Source of the DNA: CAIOHW01 sp046317855
GTDB lineage: Bacteria; Bdellovibrionota; UBA1018
Reading direction: 5' to 3'
DNA: 59,985 nucleotides
NCBI GenBank assembly: GCA_046317855.1
Contig: JBKCVM010000019.1
Location: forward strand, 1-59,985
Shown here: positions 51,527 to 59,946 of the stretch, in pieces
Numbering within the stretch: the stretch's first letter is position 1
Layout: every line of letters begins with the position of its first letter
Made by a program: the position numbers and the translations under genes
Notes under the pieces: model-generated
Told to the model about the DNA's origin: nothing
Databases searched by the model: none
The model's input: the letters and a program-made list of their open reading frames with translations, nothing else

Positions 51527-52309
51527 TTAAGCCCAAGGGTGCTTTTCTGAGACCGTTTTTTGGCCCTTTTGCATCCACGAAACGATCAAGATAGCCGCCT
51601 CGTAAAGGAGAATGAGAGGAGCCATCAAGATCAACATGGACATGGCATCAGGAGGAGCAAAAAGCGCCGAAGCCACAGTAATGCCCAGGATGGCCGTCCG
51701 CCGATTTTGTCTCAGCCCCTGAGCACTCACCAGACCAAAAAAACCCAAAAAAACCACGAGGACAGGCAACTCAAAGGCCAGCCCAAATAGAAGCATGAGC
51801 TTGAGGCAAGTGTCGTAGTATGCCGAAATCGTGAGCATCGGCACATCGGCCGGACCGCCGTATTGGACAAAATACTTAAAGCCCACTGGAAACAGCACGT
51901 AGTAGGCAAAGGCCGCCCCACCCAAAAAGCAAACCGCTCCCGAGACCACAAAAGGGACTACCCACTTCCGCTCATTGGGCCTCAGACCGGGAGAGACGAA
52001 CTTCCAAATCTCAAGAAAGTAAAAAGGCGCGAAGAGAGCCAGTGACCCGTATCCAGCCACTTTGATGTGCATCAAAAAATTTTCGAATAACGAGGTGAAA
52101 TGTAGTTTTTGCTGCTCGGGCGGGAGAGCTGCAAAGAGCGGCCGACGCAAAAACTCCAGCATGGGCTCGGCTACCAAGTAGCAGATCACGAAACCCGCCA
52201 CGAACAGATACAAGCAGCGCATCAGATGGGAACGCAGCTCTTCGATGTGATCAAAGAGCCCCATCACGGGTCCGTCTTCAGAATGCCTTCGATTTGGGAC
52301 TTGAGCCAT
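51527..52309 (-). CDS. tatC: Twin-arginine translocase subunit TatC
   Basis: The protein is 260 residues from the ATG at 52309, typical for TatC. The open frame extends 63 codons further into the divergent region but looks non-coding. It has six transmembrane helices and the conserved HIEELRSHLMRCL N-terminus, the FEN(F) periplasmic loop (HFTSLFENFLMHIK) and YFLEIWKFVSPGL. TatC recognises twin-arginine signal peptides of folded exported proteins. No tatA/tatB gene is in the window. It is the first gene before the rpsF run and diverges from the cyclophilin gene by 45 bases. Confidence 0.96.
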   Translation of the reverse strand: MAQVPNRRHSEDGPVMGLFDHIEELRSHLMRCLYLFVAGFVICYLVAEPMLEFLRRPLFAALPPEQQKLHFTSLFENFLMHIKVAGYGSLALFAPFYFLEIWKFVSPGLRPNERKWVVPFVVSGAVCFLGGAAFAYYVLFPVGFKYFVQYGGPADVPMLTISAYYDTCLKLMLLFGLAFELPVLVVFLGFFGLVSAQGLRQNRRTAILGITVASALFAPPDAMSMLILMAPLILLYEAAILIVSWMQKGQKTVSEKHPWA

Positions 52310-52354
52310 GCCTTTGGCTCGGTCATAGTGCTCGGCGCAAAGAGGTGTCAATTC

Positions 52355-53023
52355 ATGAATGCTCGTCGCGTACCCGCAGTGCTCCTTGCTCTGATCACTG
52401 CTGGCCTCATCTATGGGGCTATTGCTTACAAAAAGTCGTCTTCTGAACCTTTGTCCGAAGGAACTCCCTCGGCAGACACTGTACAAGGAAACCCTCAAAA
52501 CTCAGATCAATCTAAAGAAGGAAACACTCCCGCCATGACTCCAGCAGCAGCTCCAGGATCTACCGCTATCGACCTCAACACCGACGAAAACGGACTCTCA
52601 AAGTCCTCCGCGGTTTTGACCACGAGCCAAGGCGTCATCAAATACAAGTTTTACTCCAAGGATGCGCCCAAGACCGTGGCCCGCATGTCTGAACTGATTC
52701 AGCAGGGTTTTTACAACGGGCTGAATTTTCACCGTGTCGTTCCGGGCTTTGTGATTCAGGGCGGCGATCCTCTGGGCAATGGGACGGGCGGAAGCGGGCA
52801 GAAACTGCCAGCCGAATTTAACTCTCGCCGCCACACCGAAGGGACGGTCGCCATGGCACGCGCCCAAGACCCCAACTCGGCGGACTCACAATTCTACATC
52901 TCGCTGGGCCGCCACCCTCACCTGGACAACCAGTACACTGTCTTTGGTCAAGTGACCGAGGGCATGGATGTCGCCAAGAAGATCAAGGTTGGAGACAGCA
53001 TTGTTTCGGCAAAAATCGAATAA
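52355..53023 (+). CDS. Membrane-anchored cyclophilin-type peptidyl-prolyl isomerase
   Basis: The protein is 222 residues from the ATG at 52355 with AGAGGTG eight bases upstream. The open frame continues upstream, but over tatC. The N-terminal helix (VPAVLLALITAGLIYGAIAY) is an uncleaved anchor or signal peptide, followed by a Ser/Gln/Thr-rich linker of about 45 residues. A cyclophilin domain with FHRVVPGFVIQGGDPLG, EFNSRRHTEGTVAMARA and SADSQFYISL follows; the catalytic Arg and Gln are present. It likely acts in the periplasm. The downstream Ppx/GppA-like gene starts inside its last codons. Confidence 0.93.
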   Translation: MNARRVPAVLLALITAGLIYGAIAYKKSSSEPLSEGTPSADTVQGNPQNSDQSKEGNTPAMTPAAAPGSTAIDLNTDENGLSKSSAVLTTSQGVIKYKFYSKDAPKTVARMSELIQQGFYNGLNFHRVVPGFVIQGGDPLGNGTGGSGQKLPAEFNSRRHTEGTVAMARAQDPNSADSQFYISLGRHPHLDNQYTVFGQVTEGMDVAKKIKVGDSIVSAKIE

Positions 53024-54146
53024 ACTTTGGCCCCTTGCAGCCCTTTTTCTAGGAACCGCAGTAGGGGCAGGCTGGCTTAGCCGGCAAGAGTGGCGTCTCT
53101 GGAGAAGACCAGGATCCAACTGCATCACCACCCGCGCGGCGCTGGACCTGGGCTCTTCGAGCTTCAAGCTCAAGGTGGCCCGAGTGGATACCTGCCTACA
53201 AAAGATCGAAGCAATACTCCTGGATCGCTCTGAAAAAACGGGCTTTAAAGACGCCACTCAAGCGACAGCAGCAGGCGCAGCCAAAAATAAAGCTGGCAGC
53301 CAAATCCCGGTCGAAACTCCGCTCGAGATTCCAAAAGAAACCCTCGCACTCGGAAAACGCGTCGTTGAGTCATTGATCTCCGAGGCCCGTCAAAAAGGGG
53401 CTACCGAATTTTATGCCGTAGGGACGCAGATCTTTAGAGAAGCAAAAAATTCAGCGCAGTTCTTTGCCTCTCTTCCGAAAGTTCTGCAGGCTCGGATCGT
53501 CTCAAATCTCGAGGAGGCAATTCTGGGATATGCGGCAGCCACCCTCACCCTGGGTGAGTCCGGCAGAGAAGTCGTAGTCTGGGATATCGGCGGCGGGAGC
53601 ATGCAGATGATTCGACGAAAAGGCCCCAGCGACTATGATGTCTACCTGGGAACTTTTGCTTCAATCGCTGGACGCGAGATGACTCTACAAATGCAGAGAG
53701 ACGCTAAAGGGACCCAGGCTAGCAAAGGCTCAAGCCCCAATCCCGTGGGCCTGCCTATTGCCCGCAAAGTGCTTGATCAGGTGAGCCAGCGCGCTCAACA
53801 AGAGCTTTCGTCCTTTAGTCAAGCCCTTCTGCCCGACTCCCTCAGCCGACTCAGGGTCCTTGGACTGGGAGGAGTTCACTATTCGAGCGTCTTAACGCAA
53901 GTTCGACAGGTTCTTGGAACTGAGCAGAATTCGTACACTCCAGAAGACTTGGATGCCACCTTTCAAGTTCAAGCTCAAAAAAGTGATGAGCAATTGAATA
54001 GCAAATACGCCAATTCACAAGTCTCCAACCTGCTTCTAGTCCGAGGATTTATGAAGGCCTCAGGCATTTCACGCGTTGAGGTTGTTGACGCCAATCTTGC
54101 CGACGCGCTGTTGATATCGGGATTGGCGTTGCTGAACGAAAGATAA
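53001..54146 (+). CDS. Ppx/GppA-like phosphatase with an N-terminal membrane segment
   Basis: The protein is 381 residues from a TTG at 53001 with GGAG upstream, overlapping the cyclophilin gene by 23 bases. An ATG at 52968 is an alternative. A hydrophobic helix (about 9-24) precedes the Ppx/GppA actin-like fold: LDLGSSSFKLKVA (phosphate 1), EFYAVGTQIFREA, VVWDIGGGSMQM (phosphate 2) and RVLGLGGVHYSS. Relatives hydrolyse polyphosphate or pppGpp. The C-terminal HD-like domain of long Ppx/GppA enzymes is missing, giving an N-terminal-domain-only type. Membrane anchoring is unusual, and which side the domain faces is not certain. Confidence 0.85.
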   Translation: MFRQKSNKLWPLAALFLGTAVGAGWLSRQEWRLWRRPGSNCITTRAALDLGSSSFKLKVARVDTCLQKIEAILLDRSEKTGFKDATQATAAGAAKNKAGSQIPVETPLEIPKETLALGKRVVESLISEARQKGATEFYAVGTQIFREAKNSAQFFASLPKVLQARIVSNLEEAILGYAAATLTLGESGREVVVWDIGGGSMQMIRRKGPSDYDVYLGTFASIAGREMTLQMQRDAKGTQASKGSSPNPVGLPIARKVLDQVSQRAQQELSSFSQALLPDSLSRLRVLGLGGVHYSSVLTQVRQVLGTEQNSYTPEDLDATFQVQAQKSDEQLNSKYANSQVSNLLLVRGFMKASGISRVEVVDANLADALLISGLALLNER

Positions 54147-54773
54147 CTACTGGATCGTCTTTCGACTGTGGCGACTCTGAGTAGTGGGCATGATTCCGGC
54201 TTCTTGAAGAGCTCTGGCTGCTTTTTCACTGCCCGTACGAATCCACCGCTCATAGGTTCTCAAAAGGTCGGTCTCTCGTTTTGGAGTCGTCTTTTCACTC
54301 ACGTCCGCAAGAACTTCCACGCATTGGCCAAACTTCTGAGAGAGCTCATCATAGAGTTTTTGCCTTGAAGAAACCGTCTCTCGCGAAGCAACGGCACCGT
54401 ATGCAGCGCCACCCATGCCAATAAAATAATCCAAATCCACCGAGCGCCGACTAAAGCTCTCTTGAAAATAGCCGGCCACATAAAGAGAAAAGTCTCCCAC
54501 GTGCTGAAAAAGAGATTTTTGCGCCTCTCGGTGAGGTTGGTCCATCGCGTCTTTGAGCATGAGCGCCAGAGGCTCTTCACGCACTTGCCCCTCTCCATCT
54601 CTAAAAAAGAGAGTCTCCGTACTGATGAATCGATTCATGAGATTCACCAGATAGAACTCGATCTCTGGGGCAAGCTTCAGTTTTTGGCGCGACAGCGAGT
54701 CGCGAATGAGCTCAAAGAAAAACTCCTCCGGTCTTGCAATCAGCTTTAAGGCGGACTTTGGGTTTCCGGCCAT
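54147..54773 (-). CDS. Hypothetical protein, all-helical
   Basis: I do not recognise this 208-residue protein. It has no signal peptide or membrane helix and is predicted mostly helical, with conserved-looking EFYLVNLMNRFI, HVGDFSLYVAGYF and DYFIGMGGAAYGAVA. The last resembles a small-residue helix contact. It is convergent with the Ppx/GppA-like gene with no gap between stops and diverges from the gene at 54884. The pattern suggests a soluble cytoplasmic protein; no function is proposed. Confidence 0.75.
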   Translation of the reverse strand: MAGNPKSALKLIARPEEFFFELIRDSLSRQKLKLAPEIEFYLVNLMNRFISTETLFFRDGEGQVREEPLALMLKDAMDQPHREAQKSLFQHVGDFSLYVAGYFQESFSRRSVDLDYFIGMGGAAYGAVASRETVSSRQKLYDELSQKFGQCVEVLADVSEKTTPKRETDLLRTYERWIRTGSEKAARALQEAGIMPTTQSRHSRKTIQ

Positions 54774-54785
54774 ACCTATCTTTAA

Positions 54786-54813
54786 ATGCTACGCTCCCTG
54801 TGGCCGCAGTCAA
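54786..54813 (-). promoter_or_regulatory. Probable promoter of the hypothetical gene at 54147-54773
   Basis: On the minus strand TTGACT (54813-54808), a 16-base spacer and TAGCAT (54791-54786) form a fair sigma-70-type promoter. Transcription would start within a few bases of the ATG, leaving a very short leader. Confidence 0.45.
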
Positions 54814-54819
54814 ACTACA

Positions 54820-54832
54820 CAGGTAAAACCTG
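54820..54832. repeat. Inverted repeat in the divergent region 54774-54883
   Basis: CAGGT and ACCTG flank three A bases just upstream of the minus-strand promoter. The size and position fit a small operator shared by the two divergent genes, but no regulator is identified. Confidence 0.3.
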
Positions 54833-54883
54833 ACACAGGGGCTACAAGAATGTGTTAGGCTCAATGCAAAGGCACTTAACGTC

Positions 54884-55516
54884 ATGAATCTGTCGCTTGC
54901 CCCAATTCTTCTTACGCTTCTGCTGGGTGCGGCCGCTCCGGCACAAGCAGGTTCAATTCAGGTCATGCTCTTTGGGCAACCTTGCCAGCTCCAGGGGCCG
55001 GCTTCGGTCTCAGACTCTCAGCTCAAGGCGATCCATCAAATCAGCCCCGAGCAGACGCCTCTGTCGGATTCTCTCCCAGTGCTTCAAAATTCGATCGAGA
55101 AACTCAAACTTTCTCCCGATCTTCCGCAGGGGTTAGCCCGGTATTTCGAGCAACGCTCGAAGGCCGCCCGCGTTCGCGTAGTATTCGAAGAGGGAGTGCA
55201 AGCAGCACGCAAAACTAGAAGCGGCGAGCAATTTGCAAAAACCATTCAACCGCTGATTTCACCCAAAAAATTGAAGCCCCTTGTGAAGGCCTTTGAGAGA
55301 GCTCTTAAAGCCGGAAACGCTCCCAGTGAATGGGAGCAGCTCAGATTCGATTTTGCAGAAGCATCGGAACCCGACGGTGAAGAAGAGTTTCACAGGGCGT
55401 TAAGAAAACTTAAAGTGAGCTACCACTGCTCGTTTGAATCCTTTGATCACGAAGCTGAGTCAGAGCCCTCAAGCGCGGACGGCAAAGGTCTCAATCAACC
55501 CACCGCGGATCATTGA
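54884..55516 (+). CDS. Hypothetical exported protein
   Basis: I do not recognise this 210-residue protein. A clear signal peptide ends at APAQAG (about residue 22), so it should be periplasmic or secreted. The mature protein is helical with two cysteines (one near the start, one near position 180) and a hydrophilic, Glu/Ser-rich tail. The last 48 bases overlap the end of the convergent MarC-family gene, so the tail coding is constrained by the other frame. AAAGG lies about 11 bases before the ATG. Confidence 0.72.
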   Translation: MNLSLAPILLTLLLGAAAPAQAGSIQVMLFGQPCQLQGPASVSDSQLKAIHQISPEQTPLSDSLPVLQNSIEKLKLSPDLPQGLARYFEQRSKAARVRVVFEEGVQAARKTRSGEQFAKTIQPLISPKKLKPLVKAFERALKAGNAPSEWEQLRFDFAEASEPDGEEEFHRALRKLKVSYHCSFESFDHEAESEPSSADGKGLNQPTADH

Positions 55517-56077
55517 AACGGCAATCGCGGCAAGCAGTAGCGCTGCAAGCTTGGAGAGCACTCCAGCACCGTCCTTTCCAAAAAGCTTGAATACTTTCTC
55601 AGAATTTCTGAGCAAGACCCATGCAATGACATAATTGGCGATCAGCGCAGCGATCGTCACCCGATAGCCAAACTCTCCTACCTGAAGAATGAGCGTCGTG
55701 AGTACTGCAGGTCCAGTGATCATGGGTACGGCAAGCGGCACAATTCCGGTGGAACCCGTCACACGGCTCTCGTGCTCCGGTTTTCCGACAAGATCAGCAA
55801 GAGAGATCAGCAGCAATACAAGTCCGCCCGCAATTTTAAAGTCCACCAACTGGATTCCGATCAACCGAAAAATCGATTGCCCAAGAAATAGGAAACCGAG
55901 CGCAGTGACCAAGGCAACTGCCATCGAAACGTCCACTACCCTTCGGCGCCCATCGGCCGGAATCGACCTCGAGATCCCAAAGTAGACCGGAAGTGCCCCC
56001 AAAATGTCGAGGGCAACAAAAAGCGCAGTAAATACAGTCAAAAAGGCTTTGAAACCCTCAGAATCAACCCACTGCAC
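55469..56077 (-). CDS. MarC-family (UPF0056) integral membrane protein
   Basis: The 202-residue protein has six apparent transmembrane helices and the MarC-family features ALFVALDILGALPVYFGI in helix 1 and GIVPLAVPMITGPAVLTTLI in the middle. The family was once thought to be involved in multiple antibiotic resistance, but its function is unknown. It ends convergently inside the gene at 54884. The stop of the M16 peptidase gene lies 14 bases inside its start, so it probably belongs to the same transcript. Confidence 0.88.
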   Translation of the reverse strand: MQWVDSEGFKAFLTVFTALFVALDILGALPVYFGISRSIPADGRRRVVDVSMAVALVTALGFLFLGQSIFRLIGIQLVDFKIAGGLVLLLISLADLVGKPEHESRVTGSTGIVPLAVPMITGPAVLTTLILQVGEFGYRVTIAALIANYVIAWVLLRNSEKVFKLFGKDGAGVLSKLAALLLAAIAVSMIRGGLIETFAVRA

Positions 56078-58754
56078 AGGTCACCTGGTGGGGCTCTACA
56101 AAATATTTACGGCAGACCTCTTGAATGTCGGATGGCCTTACTTTGGCCAGGCGCTCCATGACCTGCGCTTCGGTGGGTGGAACCAGTCCGTACAGAAGCT
56201 CAAGCCCGTAGTAGCTTGCCAGCGACGAGTCGCTCTGCATGTCCATTGCACGGCGGCCCAGAAAGTACTCGCGCGCTCGCTCCATCTCGGCCCGGGCGGG
56301 GCCCTTTTTAGCCAGCGTGCGCAGCACTGCATCGATGCCCTCGAGCGCCTTCTTTTCCTTGTCTGGAGAGCACGCAATGTAAACCCCCTGATACCCGGGT
56401 TCGACGCCTTCAAACCCCATCGGAGAAACCGTATAGGCAAGACTCTGCTTTTCACGGAGCTCAATGAAGAGCCTGCCACTTTGTCCACCCAGGATCGTGT
56501 GCAAGAGTCGGAGAGCATGCCGATCCTTGGAGTCGAGCGTGGCACCCAGCCCCCCTCGAATGATGTGGACCTGCTCACGTCCGAGCCGTTTTTCAGCCCA
56601 GCGCGGGCCAGGAAGTGGGGGTTCGGGCGCAATCGCCCCAATGATCTCACGGGCGGGGACCTTCTGGCGCACGGCCCTCCAGTGCTGCTCGAGTGTCGCC
56701 AGCCAGCTCTCAACCGCCGCACGAGAAATATTTCCGACGATCGAGACCACGCTCCGCTCAGGCCGGACCCATTGCCCAAGATAACGCTGGAGCTTTTGTG
56801 AACCAAAAGTAGAAACGCTCTTAAAAGAACCGGTACTGAGGGCTCCGTAAGGGTGCTGCAAAAACAGGCTCTCGAGAAAGTACTTGGAACAGAGCTGCCC
56901 CGAGTGGTCCTCGATCGTCCTGAGCGTGTCTTCCATCACCCGGCGCGAGTGCTGGACTTCTTCTTCAGGAAAAGTGGCGTTGACAAGAACGTCTTCAAAA
57001 AGCGTCGAAAGTTGGACGAAATCACGAGCCAAGCAAGTCAGGTGCAATCCCACCGTGTTACGGCCAGAAAATCCGTCAAGGCTAGCGGCTTTGCCTTCAA
57101 CTAGCTCAGCCACCTGCCGGGCAGTGCGAGTGGGTGTGCCTTTGGTCCAAGTCATCGCCATGCACTGGCTGACACCCCAGTCTTCGTCCCTTGAAAAAAG
57201 TGGATCGGCAAGCTCGAGCCTCAGGCCACCCAGCGATGCCACCTGAACGCTCACGACATGTGACTGCGGTCGGTAACGATGAATCACCTTGAGTCCTGAA
57301 GGCATCACCCATTCCTCATAAGGCGCCTTTTCAGGGACCTTGAGTGCGCGCGCTTTGGATTTCTCGGGATTGGCCTGGTTGAGATGCCTTCGTGCAAGGC
57401 GCTCGAGCATCGAGATGTCGATCTCACCTTCCATCTTTTTTGGAACCAAGAACGCGCCCGAGAGTCGCGCAGGCTCGAGTGTACGGGCAGCGACCTCACG
57501 GATGCGCTCGGGGGTCACTGAGCGGAGCTCAGACAAGTAGCGCTCGTCGTGGCCCAAATTCTCCATAACGAACCTCAGAAAACCTAGGCGTGAAGCAATA
57601 CCGTCGGCCGTTTGGAGAGCATAGAGCTTCTCACTTTCGGCATGCGCTAGCACTCGCTCGAGCTCCTGACGGGTGGGCTCGCGCTCGGTCGACTCCCGAA
57701 TCAGCCTGAACGCCTCGTCAAGCGCAGGCTCCATCTTAGCCGGCGAATCCACATCTAAATTGAAGTAGAACATGCCGGGATCCTTCGGCACGTACACTCC
57801 TCCGCTCACTTCGGTGACGAGCGCTTTTTCACTGAAAAGCGACTGATACAAACGCGAACTCTCGCCCAGCGTCAGTGCGCCCGAAAGGAGGTCGAGCGGT
57901 GCGATATCGGGATGGGTGAGCTCAGGCACGCGGAACGAGAAATTGACCGAGGGGAGCTGCACTTCAAAAAGCCGGCGCGCGACATGGATTTTTCCGCTCG
58001 AGAGCGGGTCAAATTTGCGCTTCACCCTGGCTACCGGCGCACGGCCTCGCTTAAAAACCTGGGAACCAAAATACTTTTCCATGAGGGCAAGCAGCTTCTT
58101 GACGCGCGCGCCCGAACCATCGGCGATGGGCCCAACCAAAATGAGGCCCATGCGCGAGGCTACGTAGTTGCGCCGATAAAAAGCTTCAAGCTTTGACACA
58201 GTTGCCGCACGCAAAGTCTTTTCAAAACCGATCACTGGGCGGCCGTAGGGATGCGTCTTAAAAGTCGAAGAAAAAAGCGCCTGAAAATGCTGCCGTTCAG
58301 GAGAGTCCTCGTTCTTCTTAAGCTCTTCGATAATCACTTCTCGCTCGCGCTCAAAGTCCGACTTCAAGAAGCGCTGGGGTCTGGCCATGACCGAGAACTC
58401 GCGGATCACCTGCTCCCAATGATGTTCCGCACAGGTGACGTGGTAGACTGTTTGGTCAAACGAAGTGTAGGCGTTAATGTCCCCGCCCAACGACTCGATG
58501 GCTCGAGCAGTCTTGCCGGTCGAGGCCATTCCGGTATCCTTGGCGTTGGCGTCTTTAAACAGCATGTGTTCCAAAAAGTGCGCAAATCCCTCCTCGCCCT
58601 TCTGCTCGTCGATGCTTCCTACCTGGTTCCACCAATAGAAAGAAGCCACCGCTCCATCAAAGTGCTGGAGAACAACAGGGATGCCGTTGCTCAGTGTTTC
58701 TTCAAAAGGACGATCGATAGGACAATTCATGTGCCGATTCATGTCAGTGTTCAT
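56064..58754 (-). CDS. M16-family zinc metallopeptidase, two-domain (pitrilysin/insulinase type)
   Basis: The protein is 896 residues from the ATG at 58754; ATGs at 58742 and 58730 are alternatives. The active N-terminal M16 half has the inverted zinc motif HFLEH (about 59-63) and a downstream EREREVIIEEL helix supplying the third ligand. The C-terminal half is a non-catalytic M16 repeat with conserved SFKSVSTFG, RGGLGATLDSKD and EKQSLAYTVSPMGFEG. No signal peptide is visible, so it may be cytoplasmic. Such enzymes degrade short peptides. It diverges from hemW and is coupled downstream to a MarC-family gene. Confidence 0.93.
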   Translation of the reverse strand: MNTDMNRHMNCPIDRPFEETLSNGIPVVLQHFDGAVASFYWWNQVGSIDEQKGEEGFAHFLEHMLFKDANAKDTGMASTGKTARAIESLGGDINAYTSFDQTVYHVTCAEHHWEQVIREFSVMARPQRFLKSDFEREREVIIEELKKNEDSPERQHFQALFSSTFKTHPYGRPVIGFEKTLRAATVSKLEAFYRRNYVASRMGLILVGPIADGSGARVKKLLALMEKYFGSQVFKRGRAPVARVKRKFDPLSSGKIHVARRLFEVQLPSVNFSFRVPELTHPDIAPLDLLSGALTLGESSRLYQSLFSEKALVTEVSGGVYVPKDPGMFYFNLDVDSPAKMEPALDEAFRLIRESTEREPTRQELERVLAHAESEKLYALQTADGIASRLGFLRFVMENLGHDERYLSELRSVTPERIREVAARTLEPARLSGAFLVPKKMEGEIDISMLERLARRHLNQANPEKSKARALKVPEKAPYEEWVMPSGLKVIHRYRPQSHVVSVQVASLGGLRLELADPLFSRDEDWGVSQCMAMTWTKGTPTRTARQVAELVEGKAASLDGFSGRNTVGLHLTCLARDFVQLSTLFEDVLVNATFPEEEVQHSRRVMEDTLRTIEDHSGQLCSKYFLESLFLQHPYGALSTGSFKSVSTFGSQKLQRYLGQWVRPERSVVSIVGNISRAAVESWLATLEQHWRAVRQKVPAREIIGAIAPEPPLPGPRWAEKRLGREQVHIIRGGLGATLDSKDRHALRLLHTILGGQSGRLFIELREKQSLAYTVSPMGFEGVEPGYQGVYIACSPDKEKKALEGIDAVLRTLAKKGPARAEMERAREYFLGRRAMDMQSDSSLASYYGLELLYGLVPPTEAQVMERLAKVRPSDIQEVCRKYFVEPHQVTCAVG

Positions 58755-58821
58755 GCTGCCCGCTAGTTTCGCCGATTTTCGAAGTGACCGCCACACAAGA
58801 CCCAGGCTATTCAGGGGCGGC

Positions 58822-59946
58822 ATGAAGTTGGCGTCCCTCTACCTGCATTTTCCGTTCTGTGAAACGAAGTGCCACTACTGTGACTTCTACTCTATCGGGA
58901 GGGAACGAACAGCCGAGGGAGATGCTCCACTTTTCGAGAGGGCACTCCGCTCAGAAATTGAACTACAGGGCCACCGCCTTGCCCCCCATCTCGATACGAT
59001 CTTTATGGGCGGCGGCACGCCCAGCATGACCCCACCTGACTCAATGGCCCGCACCCTCGAGCCGCTCTGGACGTTCACGTCAGTCACTCCAGAAACGGAA
59101 TGGACGATGGAGGCCAATCCCTCTTCGGTCGATGAAGAACGCTTGCGCCAATACCGCGCTCTCGGGGTGAACCGCATCAGTATGGGTGTTCAGGCCCTGC
59201 GCGATGACTTACTGCTCCGGCTCGGAAGAGTTCACTCTCGAGACAAGGCACTCCAGGCGCTAGAATCGATCTTTGCCGCTGGCATGACCAACGTCTCAGT
59301 CGATCTTTTGTGCGGCGTTCCGGGCCAAAGCGTTGAGGACGTGGAACGCGCCATAGAAGAACTCACCCGTTTTCCGATCACGCATCTGAGCTGCTACCTT
59401 TTAACACTCCCAAAATCGCACCGCATGCACCGGGAGCTCCCGGACGAAGATGGACAGCTCGAGCACCTGCTTGCGATTGACCGCCTCATGCAGGCTAAGG
59501 GCTTTGATCACTACGAAATTTCTAACTTTGCTCGTCGCTCTGCAGACCAGGACTACCGAGCCCGTCACAACCTGAACTACTGGAAACGCCAGGGCTACCT
59601 GGGACTAGGCCCTTCGGCGCATTCTTTTGACCCCTCACAGGGATCGCACGGAGCCCGCTGGAAGAACATTTCAGCTCTGCACCGCTACGCCGAGGTCCGG
59701 CCGCCTGTCGAATGGACTGAAGAACTCACAGAAAAAGAGGCCCGGCTTGAGGACTGGATGCTCGCACTGCGCCTGAGCGATGGTTTTCCAGGAGGCTGGC
59801 TCGAAAAACCGGAACAGAGGCAAAAGGCCCGCTTGCTCGAGAAAGAAGGACTTCTTGAGCCCCACCCCCAACTCTCCGGGCGCCTGAGGCTCACTGCGCG
59901 GGGGTTTGCAGTGTCTGATCAAGTGATTGCAGCGCTGGCCAGTTGA
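58822..59946 (+). CDS. hemW: Radical SAM heme chaperone HemW (HemN-like)
   Basis: The protein is 374 residues from the ATG at 58822 with AGGGG upstream; the open frame runs further upstream but without similarity. The radical SAM CxxxCxxC motif is at C13, C17 and C20 in CETKCHYCDFY, followed by GGGTPSM and the ANPSS segment typical of HemN-like proteins. HemW lacks coproporphyrinogen oxidase activity and is a heme-trafficking chaperone. The length, near 380, favours HemW over true HemN (about 450). It diverges from the M16 peptidase gene; the 39 bases after its stop show nothing further. Confidence 0.94.
   Translation: MKLASLYLHFPFCETKCHYCDFYSIGRERTAEGDAPLFERALRSEIELQGHRLAPHLDTIFMGGGTPSMTPPDSMARTLEPLWTFTSVTPETEWTMEANPSSVDEERLRQYRALGVNRISMGVQALRDDLLLRLGRVHSRDKALQALESIFAAGMTNVSVDLLCGVPGQSVEDVERAIEELTRFPITHLSCYLLTLPKSHRMHRELPDEDGQLEHLLAIDRLMQAKGFDHYEISNFARRSADQDYRARHNLNYWKRQGYLGLGPSAHSFDPSQGSHGARWKNISALHRYAEVRPPVEWTEELTEKEARLEDWMLALRLSDGFPGGWLEKPEQRQKARLLEKEGLLEPHPQLSGRLRLTARGFAVSDQVIAALAS

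Noticed and set aside
56004..56801. A 265-codon plus-strand open frame opposite the M16 peptidase
   Set aside because: It is antisense to conserved M16 sequence and extends into the MarC gene; no independent support.
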